From Xanthomonas indica (GTDB taxonomy: Bacteria; Pseudomonadota; Gammaproteobacteria; Xanthomonadales; Xanthomonadaceae), in assembly GCF_040529045.1 (NCBI RefSeq), contig NZ_CP131914.1, positions 3,952,501-4,016,500 on the forward strand: a stretch of DNA of 64,000 bases. Direction: 5' to 3'. The notes below the pieces were generated by a model, which did not search any database, had not been told where the DNA came from, and worked only from the letters and a program-made list of their open reading frames with translations. Both the position numbers and the translations under genes were made by a program. This document shows, in pieces, positions 45,450 to 53,125 of this stretch. Within the stretch, counting starts at the first letter, position 1; each line of letters starts with the position of its first letter.

Positions 45450-45523
45450 GGTTCGCTCCTGAGAGAGGAATGGCCAATGCCGTGAGCCCTGCGCATCGGA
45501 TCAGACGGCCAAGGTCGGTATCG

Positions 45524-45844
45524 CTACGTGCGACGACGACCGTAGAAGCCGAGCGGGCCGGCACCATCGAGGAGGCAACGCCCCGAAACGGCGGCGACCA
45601 AGACGTCGCTGCGGCGCATGACATAGCGACGGCAGCTATCCCTCAGATGCTTTGCCTGTGCCACGCGATGTTGCAACGCCCGCCTCTGGTGATCGGCTGC
45701 AATGCGTAGTTCCTGCATAGCTCGCGCAGCAGGCTGCAGGTTTTGTCCATATTCGTAGACATCCTCCAGGCACTCCTCGCACCTTGCATGCGGGCAATGG
45801 CAACACACACATTCTGGAGGTAGCCACCGCTCGCTCCGGCGCAC
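45524..45844 (-). CDS. Possible small Cys-rich protein upstream of the R-body genes
   Basis: A 106-residue frame starts with a GTG at 45844 and contains ECVCCHCPHARCEECL, then a helical AARAMQELRIAADHQRRALQ segment. The clustered cysteines could bind zinc, and the helix is coding-like. No ribosome binding site is convincing and no family is recognised. It may be real, since it lies in line with the R-body genes, or chance. The rest of 45450-46239 shows no other gene; a GC-rich hairpin lies at 46058-46079. Confidence 0.3.
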   Translation of the reverse strand: MRRSERWLPPECVCCHCPHARCEECLEDVYEYGQNLQPAARAMQELRIAADHQRRALQHRVAQAKHLRDSCRRYVMRRSDVLVAAVSGRCLLDGAGPLGFYGRRRT

Positions 45845-46057
45845 ACGTGATGGCGTTCGGCTCGGACAACACGCGCTCCAAGCATCGAGGACGACGTCGC
45901 AAAAGGCTCCGACTCAAGGTCCGCGCTTGGTGCTTGCATCGCGGCGCCGACCAAACACGGGTCTGCCTTGCAGAGTCAGGGGCGGACGCACGCATCGTCG
46001 ACTGCCAATCACGAATCGCGAGGAGGGGCTGCGCTTGCGTCGTACCCTCACCCCCGA

Positions 46058-46079
46058 CCCCTCTCCCGGGGGAGAGGGG
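46058..46079. repeat. Palindromic CCCCTCTCCC/GGGAGAGGGG element
   Basis: A 10-bp perfect inverted repeat with a GG loop, in the middle of a gene-free stretch. I recall this motif as common between genes in Xanthomonas; it may act as a terminator or mRNA end. Confidence 0.7.
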
Positions 46080-46239
46080 AGTTTGCACTGTCGCGCGCGC
46101 CATCCTATTCGCAGCGATGTTGGAACCACTGTGCCTGCGGACAGTCACCCTCACCACAAACGCCGCGCCACAACTCCAACGAAAAAGCCGCACCCGGCTT
46201 CACGCCGGGCACGGCTTCGTTCGTACGCCGCGGGCAGAT

Positions 46240-47616
46240 TCAACGCGTCGCGGAGGCTCCCACGTTGAACAACTGGAACTCGCGGATATGTGCGGCATCG
46301 ACGCTGGACAGGATGTTCAGGCGCACGCGCGAGGCGGTGACCGCGGGGAAGTGGTCGATCTTCATGTGACCGATCGCCTGCGCCTGCGCCACCTTGACCC
46401 AGGCGCCGTCGCGGAACACTTCCACCGCGTACTTCTGCACCAGTTGGCCGTCGTTGAGCCATTCCATCGACATTGCCGTGTCGAAGGTCACCGGCTGCTT
46501 GAACTGCAGTTCCAGCGTGGCGTGGTGCGTGCCGTCCGGCGCGCTCCAGAACGTATCGCGGTCGCCGTCCACCGCCGCGGCAATGCCGTCGTCGTTCTTG
46601 AGCCGGCCACGCACCAGGTTGCGGTCGGCGCCGTAGCGCGCCTGCAGCGCCTGGCCCATTTCCTCCAGCCGCTTCACGTCGGCCTCGGGCAGCAGGCCGC
46701 GCTTGTCCGGGGCGATGCCCAGCACCAGCTGACCGCCGCGGCCGACGCTGTCTTCCCAGATCTGCACCAGCTCGTCGACGCTCTTCAGCGTCTGGTCGCT
46801 GTTCGGGTGCCAGAACCACTGCAGCTTGTGCAGCGGCGTGTCCACCTCGACCGGGCGCCAGCGCAGGTAGCCGTGGCGGTCGATGGTGTTCCAGTTCTCG
46901 CCCTCGATCACGCCCGCCTCGTTGCCGACCCAGCGCACGTCGCCGTACTCGAACAGCGCGGTGTCGGCGAAGACCATGGCGTTGGGCTGGTAGGTGCGCA
47001 GCTCCTCCATGTACTTGTCGAAGTTGTACACGTGGCCGGCGCTGCCGGCGCCGTCCAGCCACCACTCGGTGAGCGGGCCGTAGTGCGAGGCCAGGTCCAC
47101 CAGTTGCGCGGCGTAGAACTTGTCGTAGGCCTTGGGATCAGCGTACTTGGGCTCGTGGCGATCCCACGGCGACAGGTAGATGCCGAAGCCCATGCCTTCC
47201 TTGCGCACGGCCTCGCTGGTCATCTTCACCAGGTCGCCCTTGCCGCCGAGCCACGGGCTGTTCTTCACCGAATAGGCGCTGTCCTCGGTGGGCCACAGCG
47301 CGAAGCCGTCATGGTGCTTGGCGACCAGGATCAGGTACTTGGCGCCGGCCGCCTTGGAGGCGCGCGCCCACTGCGCCGGGTCCACCTGGTCGGGCGCGAA
47401 CACCTTGGGACTGGCGGTGCCGTCGCCCCACTCGCGATCCAGGAAGGTGTTGGTGCCGAAATGCACGATCACCCCGAATTCCAGGTCCTGCCAGGCCACC
47501 TGCTGCGGCGACGGTTTGACCTCGGCGAAGTTCTCGGCGAGCAGCGGCGGCGCGGCCAGGGCGGTCAGGCCGAGCGCGGCCAGCCAGCGGAGCGGAGAGA
47601 GCGGGCGGTTCGGCAT
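46240..47616 (-). CDS. GH29 alpha-L-fucosidase with C-terminal discoidin-like domain
   Basis: This 458-residue exported enzyme has a signal peptide (LRWLAALGLTALAAPPLLA). GH29 motifs are LEFGVIVHFGTNTF, YLILVAKHHDGFALWPT, YLSPWDRHEP, and TEWWLDGAGSAG with the predicted nucleophile Asp in WLDG. A discoidin (F5/8 type C) sandwich of about 120 residues follows (DGDRDTFWSAPDGTHHATLE). It differs from the GH29 in the nix cluster and looks like the alpha-1,3/4 type that acts on branched Lewis-like ends; this is inference. The start at 47616 is chosen for its spacing from GAGGA. Confidence 0.87.
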   Translation of the reverse strand: MPNRPLSPLRWLAALGLTALAAPPLLAENFAEVKPSPQQVAWQDLEFGVIVHFGTNTFLDREWGDGTASPKVFAPDQVDPAQWARASKAAGAKYLILVAKHHDGFALWPTEDSAYSVKNSPWLGGKGDLVKMTSEAVRKEGMGFGIYLSPWDRHEPKYADPKAYDKFYAAQLVDLASHYGPLTEWWLDGAGSAGHVYNFDKYMEELRTYQPNAMVFADTALFEYGDVRWVGNEAGVIEGENWNTIDRHGYLRWRPVEVDTPLHKLQWFWHPNSDQTLKSVDELVQIWEDSVGRGGQLVLGIAPDKRGLLPEADVKRLEEMGQALQARYGADRNLVRGRLKNDDGIAAAVDGDRDTFWSAPDGTHHATLELQFKQPVTFDTAMSMEWLNDGQLVQKYAVEVFRDGAWVKVAQAQAIGHMKIDHFPAVTASRVRLNILSSVDAAHIREFQLFNVGASATR

Positions 47617-47674
47617 GGCGGATCCTCGCAATCGTCGGTCGGGGCAGGCGGCGCTGCCGGTGGTGTCAGCATAT

Positions 47675-47701
47675 GGTATTTAATTGATGATAAATAGGTA
47701 T
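47675..47701. promoter_or_regulatory. AT-rich operator candidate between fucosidase and sialidase-like genes
   Basis: TATTTA (47677-47682) and TAAATA (47691-47696) are inverted, and GGTAT occurs at both edges (47675 and 47697). In such GC-rich DNA this symmetric AT-rich block in a 113-bp divergent gap is a likely shared regulator site. Confidence 0.45.
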
Positions 47702-47729
47702 CCCCTTTTGCGGGACAGGACCGGACCAC

Positions 47730-48818
47730 ATGATGTCGCCTTCGCTGTTTCCCCTGCTGTCGCTGTTCGCCGTGCGCGCCATCGCCGGTCCGGCCGCCGT
47801 CGCCCCGCCGCAGGTGCCGCCCTCGCCCATCGTCTACAGCGAATTCGTCAACGCGCAGGCGCCGACCGCGCAATGCCACGCCTCCACCCTGGTGGAAACC
47901 CGCGATGGCCTGCTCGCGGCGTGGTTCGGCGGCCGCCACGAGGGCGCCGACGATGTCGGCATCTGGGTGGCGCGCCGCGACGCCAACGGCTGGCAACCGG
48001 CACAGCGCGTGGCCGATGGCGCACAGGCGCAGGGCGCGCCGCTGCCGACCTGGAACCCGGTGCTGTTCCAGCCCGCGCAAGGGCCGCTGCGGCTGTTCTA
48101 CAAGGTGGGCCCCGACCCGAAACGCTGGTGGGGCATGCAGACCACTTCCAGCGACGGCGGCCACCACTGGTCCACGCCCGAGCGCCTGCCCGCCGGCATC
48201 CTCGGCCCGATCAAGAACAAGCCGGTGCAGTTGCCCAGCGGGCGCATCCTCAGCCCCAGCAGCAGCGAGGACGCCGGCTGGGTCGCGCACATGGAATGGT
48301 CCGACGACAACGGCGCGCACTGGACCCGCGGCCCGGCGATGAACGACCCGGCCAGGATCGGCGCGATCCAGCCCAGCGTGCTGCTGCACAAGGACGGCCG
48401 CCTGCAGGCGGTGGGCCGCAGCCAGCAGAACCACGTGTTCAGCACCTGGTCGCGCGACCAGGGCCGCACCTGGGAACCGATGACCCTGCTCGACCTGGCC
48501 AATCCCAATTCCGGCACCGACGCGGTGGTCCTGGCCGACGGCCGTTCCCTGCTGGTCTACAACCCCACCGAGGCCGGCAAGGACTGGTGGGACGGCCGCG
48601 GCATCCTCGCCGTCGCCCTGTCCGACGACGGCCTGCACTGGACCCGCGTGCTGACCCTGGAAGACAGCCCCAAGGACGAGTTCTCCTACCCCGCGGCGAT
48701 CCAGACCCGCGACGGCAAGGTGCACATCAGCTACACCTGGAAGCGCACGCGCATCAAGCATGTGGTGCTGGATCCGAAGCGGTTGAGCGGCACGCCCGCA
48801 GCGGGCGAGTCGCGCTGA
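47730..48818 (+). CDS. Sialidase-fold (BNR repeat) exported protein
   Basis: This 362-residue protein has a short signal peptide (LFPLLSLFAVRAIAG). Four Asp-box-like turns (SSDGGHHWS, SDDNGAHWT, SRDQGRTWE, SDDGLHWT) and YPAAIQTRDGKVHISYTW mark the six-bladed BNR_2 propeller. The family name is exo-alpha-sialidase, but plants lack abundant sialic acid. Related BNR_2 enzymes cleave other acidic sugars, for example rhamnose-glucuronate lyases. The paired fucosidase suggests action on a fucosylated plant glycan such as arabinogalactan. I cannot assign catalytic residues with confidence. Confidence 0.75.
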   Translation: MMSPSLFPLLSLFAVRAIAGPAAVAPPQVPPSPIVYSEFVNAQAPTAQCHASTLVETRDGLLAAWFGGRHEGADDVGIWVARRDANGWQPAQRVADGAQAQGAPLPTWNPVLFQPAQGPLRLFYKVGPDPKRWWGMQTTSSDGGHHWSTPERLPAGILGPIKNKPVQLPSGRILSPSSSEDAGWVAHMEWSDDNGAHWTRGPAMNDPARIGAIQPSVLLHKDGRLQAVGRSQQNHVFSTWSRDQGRTWEPMTLLDLANPNSGTDAVVLADGRSLLVYNPTEAGKDWWDGRGILAVALSDDGLHWTRVLTLEDSPKDEFSYPAAIQTRDGKVHISYTWKRTRIKHVVLDPKRLSGTPAAGESR

Positions 48819-48898
48819 CCGCGGTGCGGTAGCGCGCCGCGCGTCACCCATCAGCGGTGGTCTGCGCGGTGCAGTCTCCGTCCAAATCGCCGCCCCTC

Positions 48899-49015
48899 GT
48901 AGGAGCGGCTTCAGCCGCGACCGAAGTACCCACCAGCACCCAACAACGCAACCGTTGAAACACGCGGCCCGCCAGCCGCCACCGCAGCCTCGTGTGGGAG
49001 CGGCGTCAGCCGCGA
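48899..49015 (+). repeat. Two REP-like repeats, family A
   Basis: A perfect copy lies at 48899-48921 and a variant (GGAGCGGCGTCAGCCGC) at 48993-49015. They occupy the convergent gap between the sialidase-like gene and cutC (48819-49081), where no gene is visible. Confidence 0.85.
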
Positions 49016-49081
49016 TGCGCGAATCTCGTCACCATCCGCCGCGCCGCTGCGATCCGATGCTCACCACGCATCGGCGACGCC

Positions 49082-49819
49082 CTACTCCGCCAACAACGCC
49101 ACCATCCGCCGCACGCGCGCCACATCGGTCTGCATGCGATCGCCGCCGAGGCTGCGCACATGTGGATGCGGCGCCAACGCCCGCGACGCCAGCGGTCCAC
49201 GCGCCGAGCCATGGAACTCCCGCGCCCCGGTGCGCGCACGCAACTGCGCCAGGTTGGCCTCGGTGACGCCGGATCCCGGCATCACGCTCAAACGCGCGCC
49301 GGCCTGCTGCACCAACGCGGCGATCATGTCGGCGCCCTCTTCGGCAGTCTCGCGCGCACCGGAGGTCAGCACCCGCTCGCAGCCCAGCGCGATCACGTCC
49401 TCCAACGCACGCCGCGGATCGGCACTGACATCGAAGGCGCGATGGAAGGTGACGCCGAGCGAACCGGCCGCAGCGATCAGCTCGCGCATCGTCGCCATGT
49501 CCACCTCGCCAGCCGCGGTCAGCGCACCGAGTACCACCCCGTCGCAGCCCAGGCGCACGCATTGCTCCACGTCGCGGCGCATCGCCTCCACTTCCGCAGC
49601 GTCGAACACGAAATCACCGACACGCGGACGGATCAGCACATACAGCGGAATGCGCAACCGATCGCGCACCGCCGCCAGCGTGCCGAACGACGGCGTCAGC
49701 CCACCGCCATCCAGGCCGCCGCACAACTCCACCCGCATTGCACCGCCCTCCTGCGCGGCCAGCGCCGAGCCGATCGCATCGGCCGCCACTTCCAGGCCCA
49801 TCGGTACGCTCCCGCTCAT
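49082..49819 (-). CDS. cutC: CutC family protein (PF03932)
   Basis: This 245-residue cytoplasmic TIM-barrel protein has CutC motifs: RVELCGGLDGGGLTPSFG, IPLYVLIRPRVGDFVF, DGVVLGALTAAGEVD, VTFHRAFDVSADP, and REFHGSARGP. CutC was first tied to copper homeostasis in E. coli, but its biochemical role is unsettled. The ATG overlaps the glycosylasparaginase stop by 4 bp (ATGA), so the two are co-translated. That link hints at a role in glycoside or amino-sugar metabolism rather than copper, but this is inference. Confidence 0.88.
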   Translation of the reverse strand: MSGSVPMGLEVAADAIGSALAAQEGGAMRVELCGGLDGGGLTPSFGTLAAVRDRLRIPLYVLIRPRVGDFVFDAAEVEAMRRDVEQCVRLGCDGVVLGALTAAGEVDMATMRELIAAAGSLGVTFHRAFDVSADPRRALEDVIALGCERVLTSGARETAEEGADMIAALVQQAGARLSVMPGSGVTEANLAQLRARTGAREFHGSARGPLASRALAPHPHVRSLGGDRMQTDVARVRRMVALLAE

Positions 49820-50880
49820 GCCGCCGGCGCCGCGAAATGGCTCTGTCCGGGCAGCAACAGATCCTGCCGCTGCGCATCGCAGACCGCATAACTGAAACCG
49901 GGCTGGATCGCGAACGCACCGACCTCGCCGAGCTTGTTCATCGCCAGGAATCCGACCTGCAGGTCGCGGGTGAGCTGCGGCTTGCGCAGCACGATGCGCA
50001 TCACCACCTCGCGGCAGGCCTCGGCCGGACTCTTGCCCTGCCGCATCATCTCCACCACCGCGAAACTGCCGACGTTGCGGATCACCTCCTCGCCGACACC
50101 GGTGGAGGTCGCCCCGCCCACCTCGTTATCCACGTACAACCCCGCGCCGATGATCGGGCTGTCGCCGACCCGCCCGTGCATCTTCCAGGCCATGCCGCTG
50201 GTGGTGCAGGCGCCGGACAGATTGCCGTGCGCATCCAGCGCCAGCATGCCGATGGTGTCGTGGTTGTCCTTGCCGCCGGGCAGCGTGCCGCGGCGATAGG
50301 CGCGGTTCTCGATATTGGCTTCCGGCGCGTAGTGCGACGTCTTCAACCACTCCTTCCATGCCTGTTCCGACTCAGGCGTGAGCAGCTTGGTGCGCTCGAA
50401 GCCCTGCGCCAGCGCGAACTGCAGCGCACCATCGCCGACCAGCATCACATGCGGCGTCTTCTCCATCACCCGCCGCGCCACCGAGATCGCATGCACGATG
50501 TCCTCCAGCGCCGCGACCGACCCGCAGCCACCGGTGTGATCCATGATGCAGGCATCCAACGTGACCCGCCCATCCCGGTCCGGATATCCGCCCAGCCCCA
50601 CCGTGTGATTGTCCGGATCCGCCTCCGGCACCCGCACCCCGGCCTCCACCGCATCCAGCGCCGCGCCACCGCGCGACAGCACCTGCCATGCCGCCTGGTT
50701 GGCGGCAACGCCGAAGTCCCAGGTGGAGATCACCCGTGCTGCGCCGCGCGGCAAGGGGCCGACGCCGGCCTTGGCTTGCGCCTTGGCCACGGCGGCGTGT
50801 GCGCCAGGAAGCACACCGCCTAACCCGGCGGCCAGGGCGCTGAAGGCGGCGGTTTTCAGGAAGTAGCGGCGTTGCGGCAT
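49816..50880 (-). CDS. N4-(beta-N-acetylglucosaminyl)-L-asparaginase (glycosylasparaginase)
   Basis: This 354-residue Ntn-hydrolase has a Tat leader (RRYFLKTAAFSALAAGLGG), so it is probably periplasmic. Family motifs are STWDFGVAANQAAW, DACIMDHTGGCGSVAAL, and NHDTIGMLALDAHGN. Self-cleavage before Thr209 in HDT-IGM would expose the nucleophile. GCTTSGMAWKMHGRVGDSPIIGAG-type sequence (about residues 223-246) forms the substrate pocket. The enzyme splits the GlcNAc-Asn bond, the last link between glycan and peptide. It therefore complements the nix hydrolases 20-45 kb away. It is in an operon with cutC. Confidence 0.9.
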   Translation of the reverse strand: MPQRRYFLKTAAFSALAAGLGGVLPGAHAAVAKAQAKAGVGPLPRGAARVISTWDFGVAANQAAWQVLSRGGAALDAVEAGVRVPEADPDNHTVGLGGYPDRDGRVTLDACIMDHTGGCGSVAALEDIVHAISVARRVMEKTPHVMLVGDGALQFALAQGFERTKLLTPESEQAWKEWLKTSHYAPEANIENRAYRRGTLPGGKDNHDTIGMLALDAHGNLSGACTTSGMAWKMHGRVGDSPIIGAGLYVDNEVGGATSTGVGEEVIRNVGSFAVVEMMRQGKSPAEACREVVMRIVLRKPQLTRDLQVGFLAMNKLGEVGAFAIQPGFSYAVCDAQRQDLLLPGQSHFAAPAA

Positions 50881-51182
50881 GGGAAGGCTCCGGCGTTGGG
50901 AGGGCGCGCGGGAGGGCGTGCGCGTGGCCTTACATCATGCGGCAGAGTGGGATCGGATTAAACGGTCTGCTCGGCGTTACAGAGTTGGCTTGGCAGCTTG
51001 CTCCGCCAGGATTGCATCGAAGCATGTCTGAACGTTTATCAAGCTCATCGCGCACTTAGAAGAGTGTCAACGCTAGAGGTCAATCATCCAGCCACTACAA
51101 CCTAGTTCGCACTTTGCATAAAACTTCAAGCCCGCCACTAGAAACCGGCTCAATATAATAGAATTTTTTTCATCGCGCGCTT
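50881..51182. other. Gap without a gene
   Basis: The likely promoter of the glycosylasparaginase operon lies here, but no clear -35/-10 pair can be named. The left part of the AT-rich RHS toxin region starts at about 51050. No gene is visible. Confidence 0.5.
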
Positions 51183-51548
51183 TCAGCAGACCGAGCCCTC
51201 TCCACCACACCTATAATAATAACGATTCGCTCCCTGAGGATAGTTTGCAGGCGAGCGCACCAAAGAAAAGGCTTCTTCAGCAGATGTAAAATACGAATGA
51301 TCAAGTGTAGAAAAGTCCTTGAGGAAGTTGTCGCTGGGCGCAGAAAAGATAACCGCAACCCCACCAGCATCAACGCTATGCCGCTCATAGATGTCTGTAG
51401 CATTCTGCGGCAAAAAATCTGGCACCCACCCTTTTGCAATAGCGTCATCCGCCACCGCATCACCATAGGTCCCATAGAACTTTGAAGAGTTGCCCGCACA
51501 CCCTGAGACAAAAAAAATTACCACAAGAAATACAATAAATATTTTCAT
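51183..51548 (-). CDS. Small lipoprotein, immunity candidate for the orphan RHS tip
   Basis: This 121-residue protein has a lipoprotein signal (IFIVFLVVIFFVSGC) with the lipid-bearing Cys at residue 17. The mature part has no known domain and ends with two cysteines (YRCGGEGSVC). Its start overlaps the stop of the RHS tip gene by 4 bp (ATGA), the usual layout of toxin and immunity genes. A periplasm-facing immunity protein would fit a toxin active in the periplasm. Low GC matches the tip and not the genome. Confidence 0.65.
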   Translation of the reverse strand: MKIFIVFLVVIFFVSGCAGNSSKFYGTYGDAVADDAIAKGWVPDFLPQNATDIYERHSVDAGGVAVIFSAPSDNFLKDFSTLDHSYFTSAEEAFSLVRSPANYPQGANRYYYRCGGEGSVC

Positions 51549-52321
51549 GGACTACTCCAGTCAGGCCTATACTCAAGCATGAACGGTCGGCGACTAGCCG
51601 GCAAATTATCTAAAAGATGAGAGCATCTAGCCCCGCATTCCACATTTGATGGACAGGACGCACCCACCCTATTGACCGCCATGTCTACAGCATTATTCTT
51701 CAACATCTCTGGTATCGGCAACTTTTTATCGCCATACCTACCAGCCAATTTTAAAACAAAATCCCGAATCTCCTTATTTTGCATTTGATCAATAACCAGT
51801 TGAGGATTACCAGATGCTTTTGCCGCGCGACACGCAGCCAAGCAATGGGAAAACTGATCGGTTCCTCTAACATTTTTTCTGAGCATTTCTTGATACGTCT
51901 GCGTCAATTGAGACATCGACTTCTGCCGCTGACGTGGATATTCGATCTCAGCTTGAATTTGCTGCTGACTAGGCAATTGATTGTCATTAATCAACCCAAG
52001 AGGATCAATTGACGCAAGAATGCTACTTCCACCGTAAGAATATGCTGCCACTCCTCCTTGTAACCCAATCGGATCACTCTGCACATACCGCCCAGTGCCC
52101 GGCTCGTAGTCGCGGAAGTAGTTCTGGTTGAGCCCGCTCAGCGCATCATAACGCTGCCCCGGGAACCGCATATCGAACACGAAGGCAGTGCCGTCCTTGT
52201 CCGGATCCTGATCCGGAGCGGTGGCGCCGAAGGCCTCGCCCTTCAGGTTCCAGCGCCAGATCGCCACGTCGCGGACCGGGTCGATCACCGCGCGTGGCGA
52301 GCCCAGGTGATCAGGCTGCAC
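51545..52321 (-). pseudogene. Orphan RHS C-terminal tip with RHS core remnant
   Basis: The frame (about 258 residues from a GTG at 52321) begins inside an RHS core (QPDHLGSPRAVIDP to GRYVQSDPIGLQGG). It then turns into a unique tip of about 150 residues (NDNQLPSQQQIQAEIEYPRQ, DQFSHCLAACRAAKASGN, ASCPSNVECGARCSHLL). A stop lies a few codons upstream, so no full RHS protein is made from it. The unique part is presumably a former toxin domain; six cysteines are notable, and the activity is unknown. It lies downstream of the intact RHS gene and shares about 286 bp with it. It can serve as a donor for tip exchange. Confidence 0.75.
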
Positions 52322-52347
52322 ATAACGCAGCTTGGTCTTGGCCAGCA
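52062..52347 (-). repeat. RHS core 3' end, displaced copy
   Basis: Nearly identical to 53636-53921 (offset 1574 bp, a handful of substitutions). The shared block is the conserved RHS core before the variable tip. The two copies are in the same orientation, so recombination between them would swap tips and delete the segment in between. Confidence 0.9.
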
Positions 52348-52693
52348 GTGACGGGGATCAAGTGCATGCATGTCGCGCATGCCGAATCCTGGAACGCGGT
52401 TTGAGCGTTCGGTTCTTTCGCCCGCATGAGTTTGCGCGCAGAGGGAAGATGCAGCAGTGCCAACGATAGGAAGCAGATGGCCGTCGTATCGATTTGAACG
52501 CAAATCGTGATAACTGCCAACAAACAGCGCATAACCGCCAGCTTGCGGTGCGTAGACGGTCGCATGAGGGATTCGCACGTCTGCACAGGTTCGATATGTC
52601 AGCTCCTTGCGGCTGCTGTATGCCAAGGTCTCGCTGCTGGCGCTTGCAGTGTTCTTAGCTGGCTAGTCTTGCAGTGAAGTCCGACACAACGAT
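52348..52693 (-). other. Unrecognised remnant between the two RHS tip modules
   Basis: A minus-strand frame reads MAYSSRKELTYRTCADVRIP, then HATVYAPQAGGYALFVGSYH, and is coding-like in its first 60 residues. It then runs out of frame into the RHS core copy. I recognise no family. It may be the 3' end of a lost immunity gene or an older tip. Confidence 0.35.
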
Positions 52694-53125
52694 CTATATT
52701 TTGATTGATCTTTCGGTTCTAAACTTATTGGTTACCAGTGTCGCAACTATGCCCAAAAGCCAGCCACACAGCAGGAGAGAAATAAACATGTGAAATAAGA
52801 CATGATTTATCCATCCAAATCTGGACGCAGTAGCAAAAAACATCTCGTAGCCGGAGGACTCCACTACTGCCACAATCAGGGAAATAAAACTGGCCAAATA
52901 CCCAAGAGCCGCTCCACCCGCAAAAGCTGCAAATTTACCTTTTAATTTTTCGATGCAAATCGGTAGAATCAGACTAATTAACGCAAAAGTCACCATGTAG
53001 GTTGTTTGCATTGAATTATCCCGAATGAATGGTCGAAATGGCCCAAGGAATGCAAGCTTTATTATAAGGAAATTAAAAAATGATAGAAAAACACCCGCCA
53101 AAATCAATTTAATATTTTTATTCAC
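52694..53125 (-). CDS. Four-helix membrane protein, immunity candidate for the RHS toxin
   Basis: This 143-residue protein has four predicted membrane helices (LILAGVFLSFFNFLIIKLAF, VTFALISLILPICI, FAAFAGGAALGYLASFISLI, HVLFHMFISLLLCGWLLGIV). Its start overlaps the RHS stop by 4 bp (ATGA). Small membrane proteins directly after an RHS tip are commonly immunity proteins. There is no family match that I can name. AT-rich composition matches the RHS tip. Confidence 0.65.
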   Translation of the reverse strand: MNKNIKLILAGVFLSFFNFLIIKLAFLGPFRPFIRDNSMQTTYMVTFALISLILPICIEKLKGKFAAFAGGAALGYLASFISLIVAVVESSGYEMFFATASRFGWINHVLFHMFISLLLCGWLLGIVATLVTNKFRTERSIKI

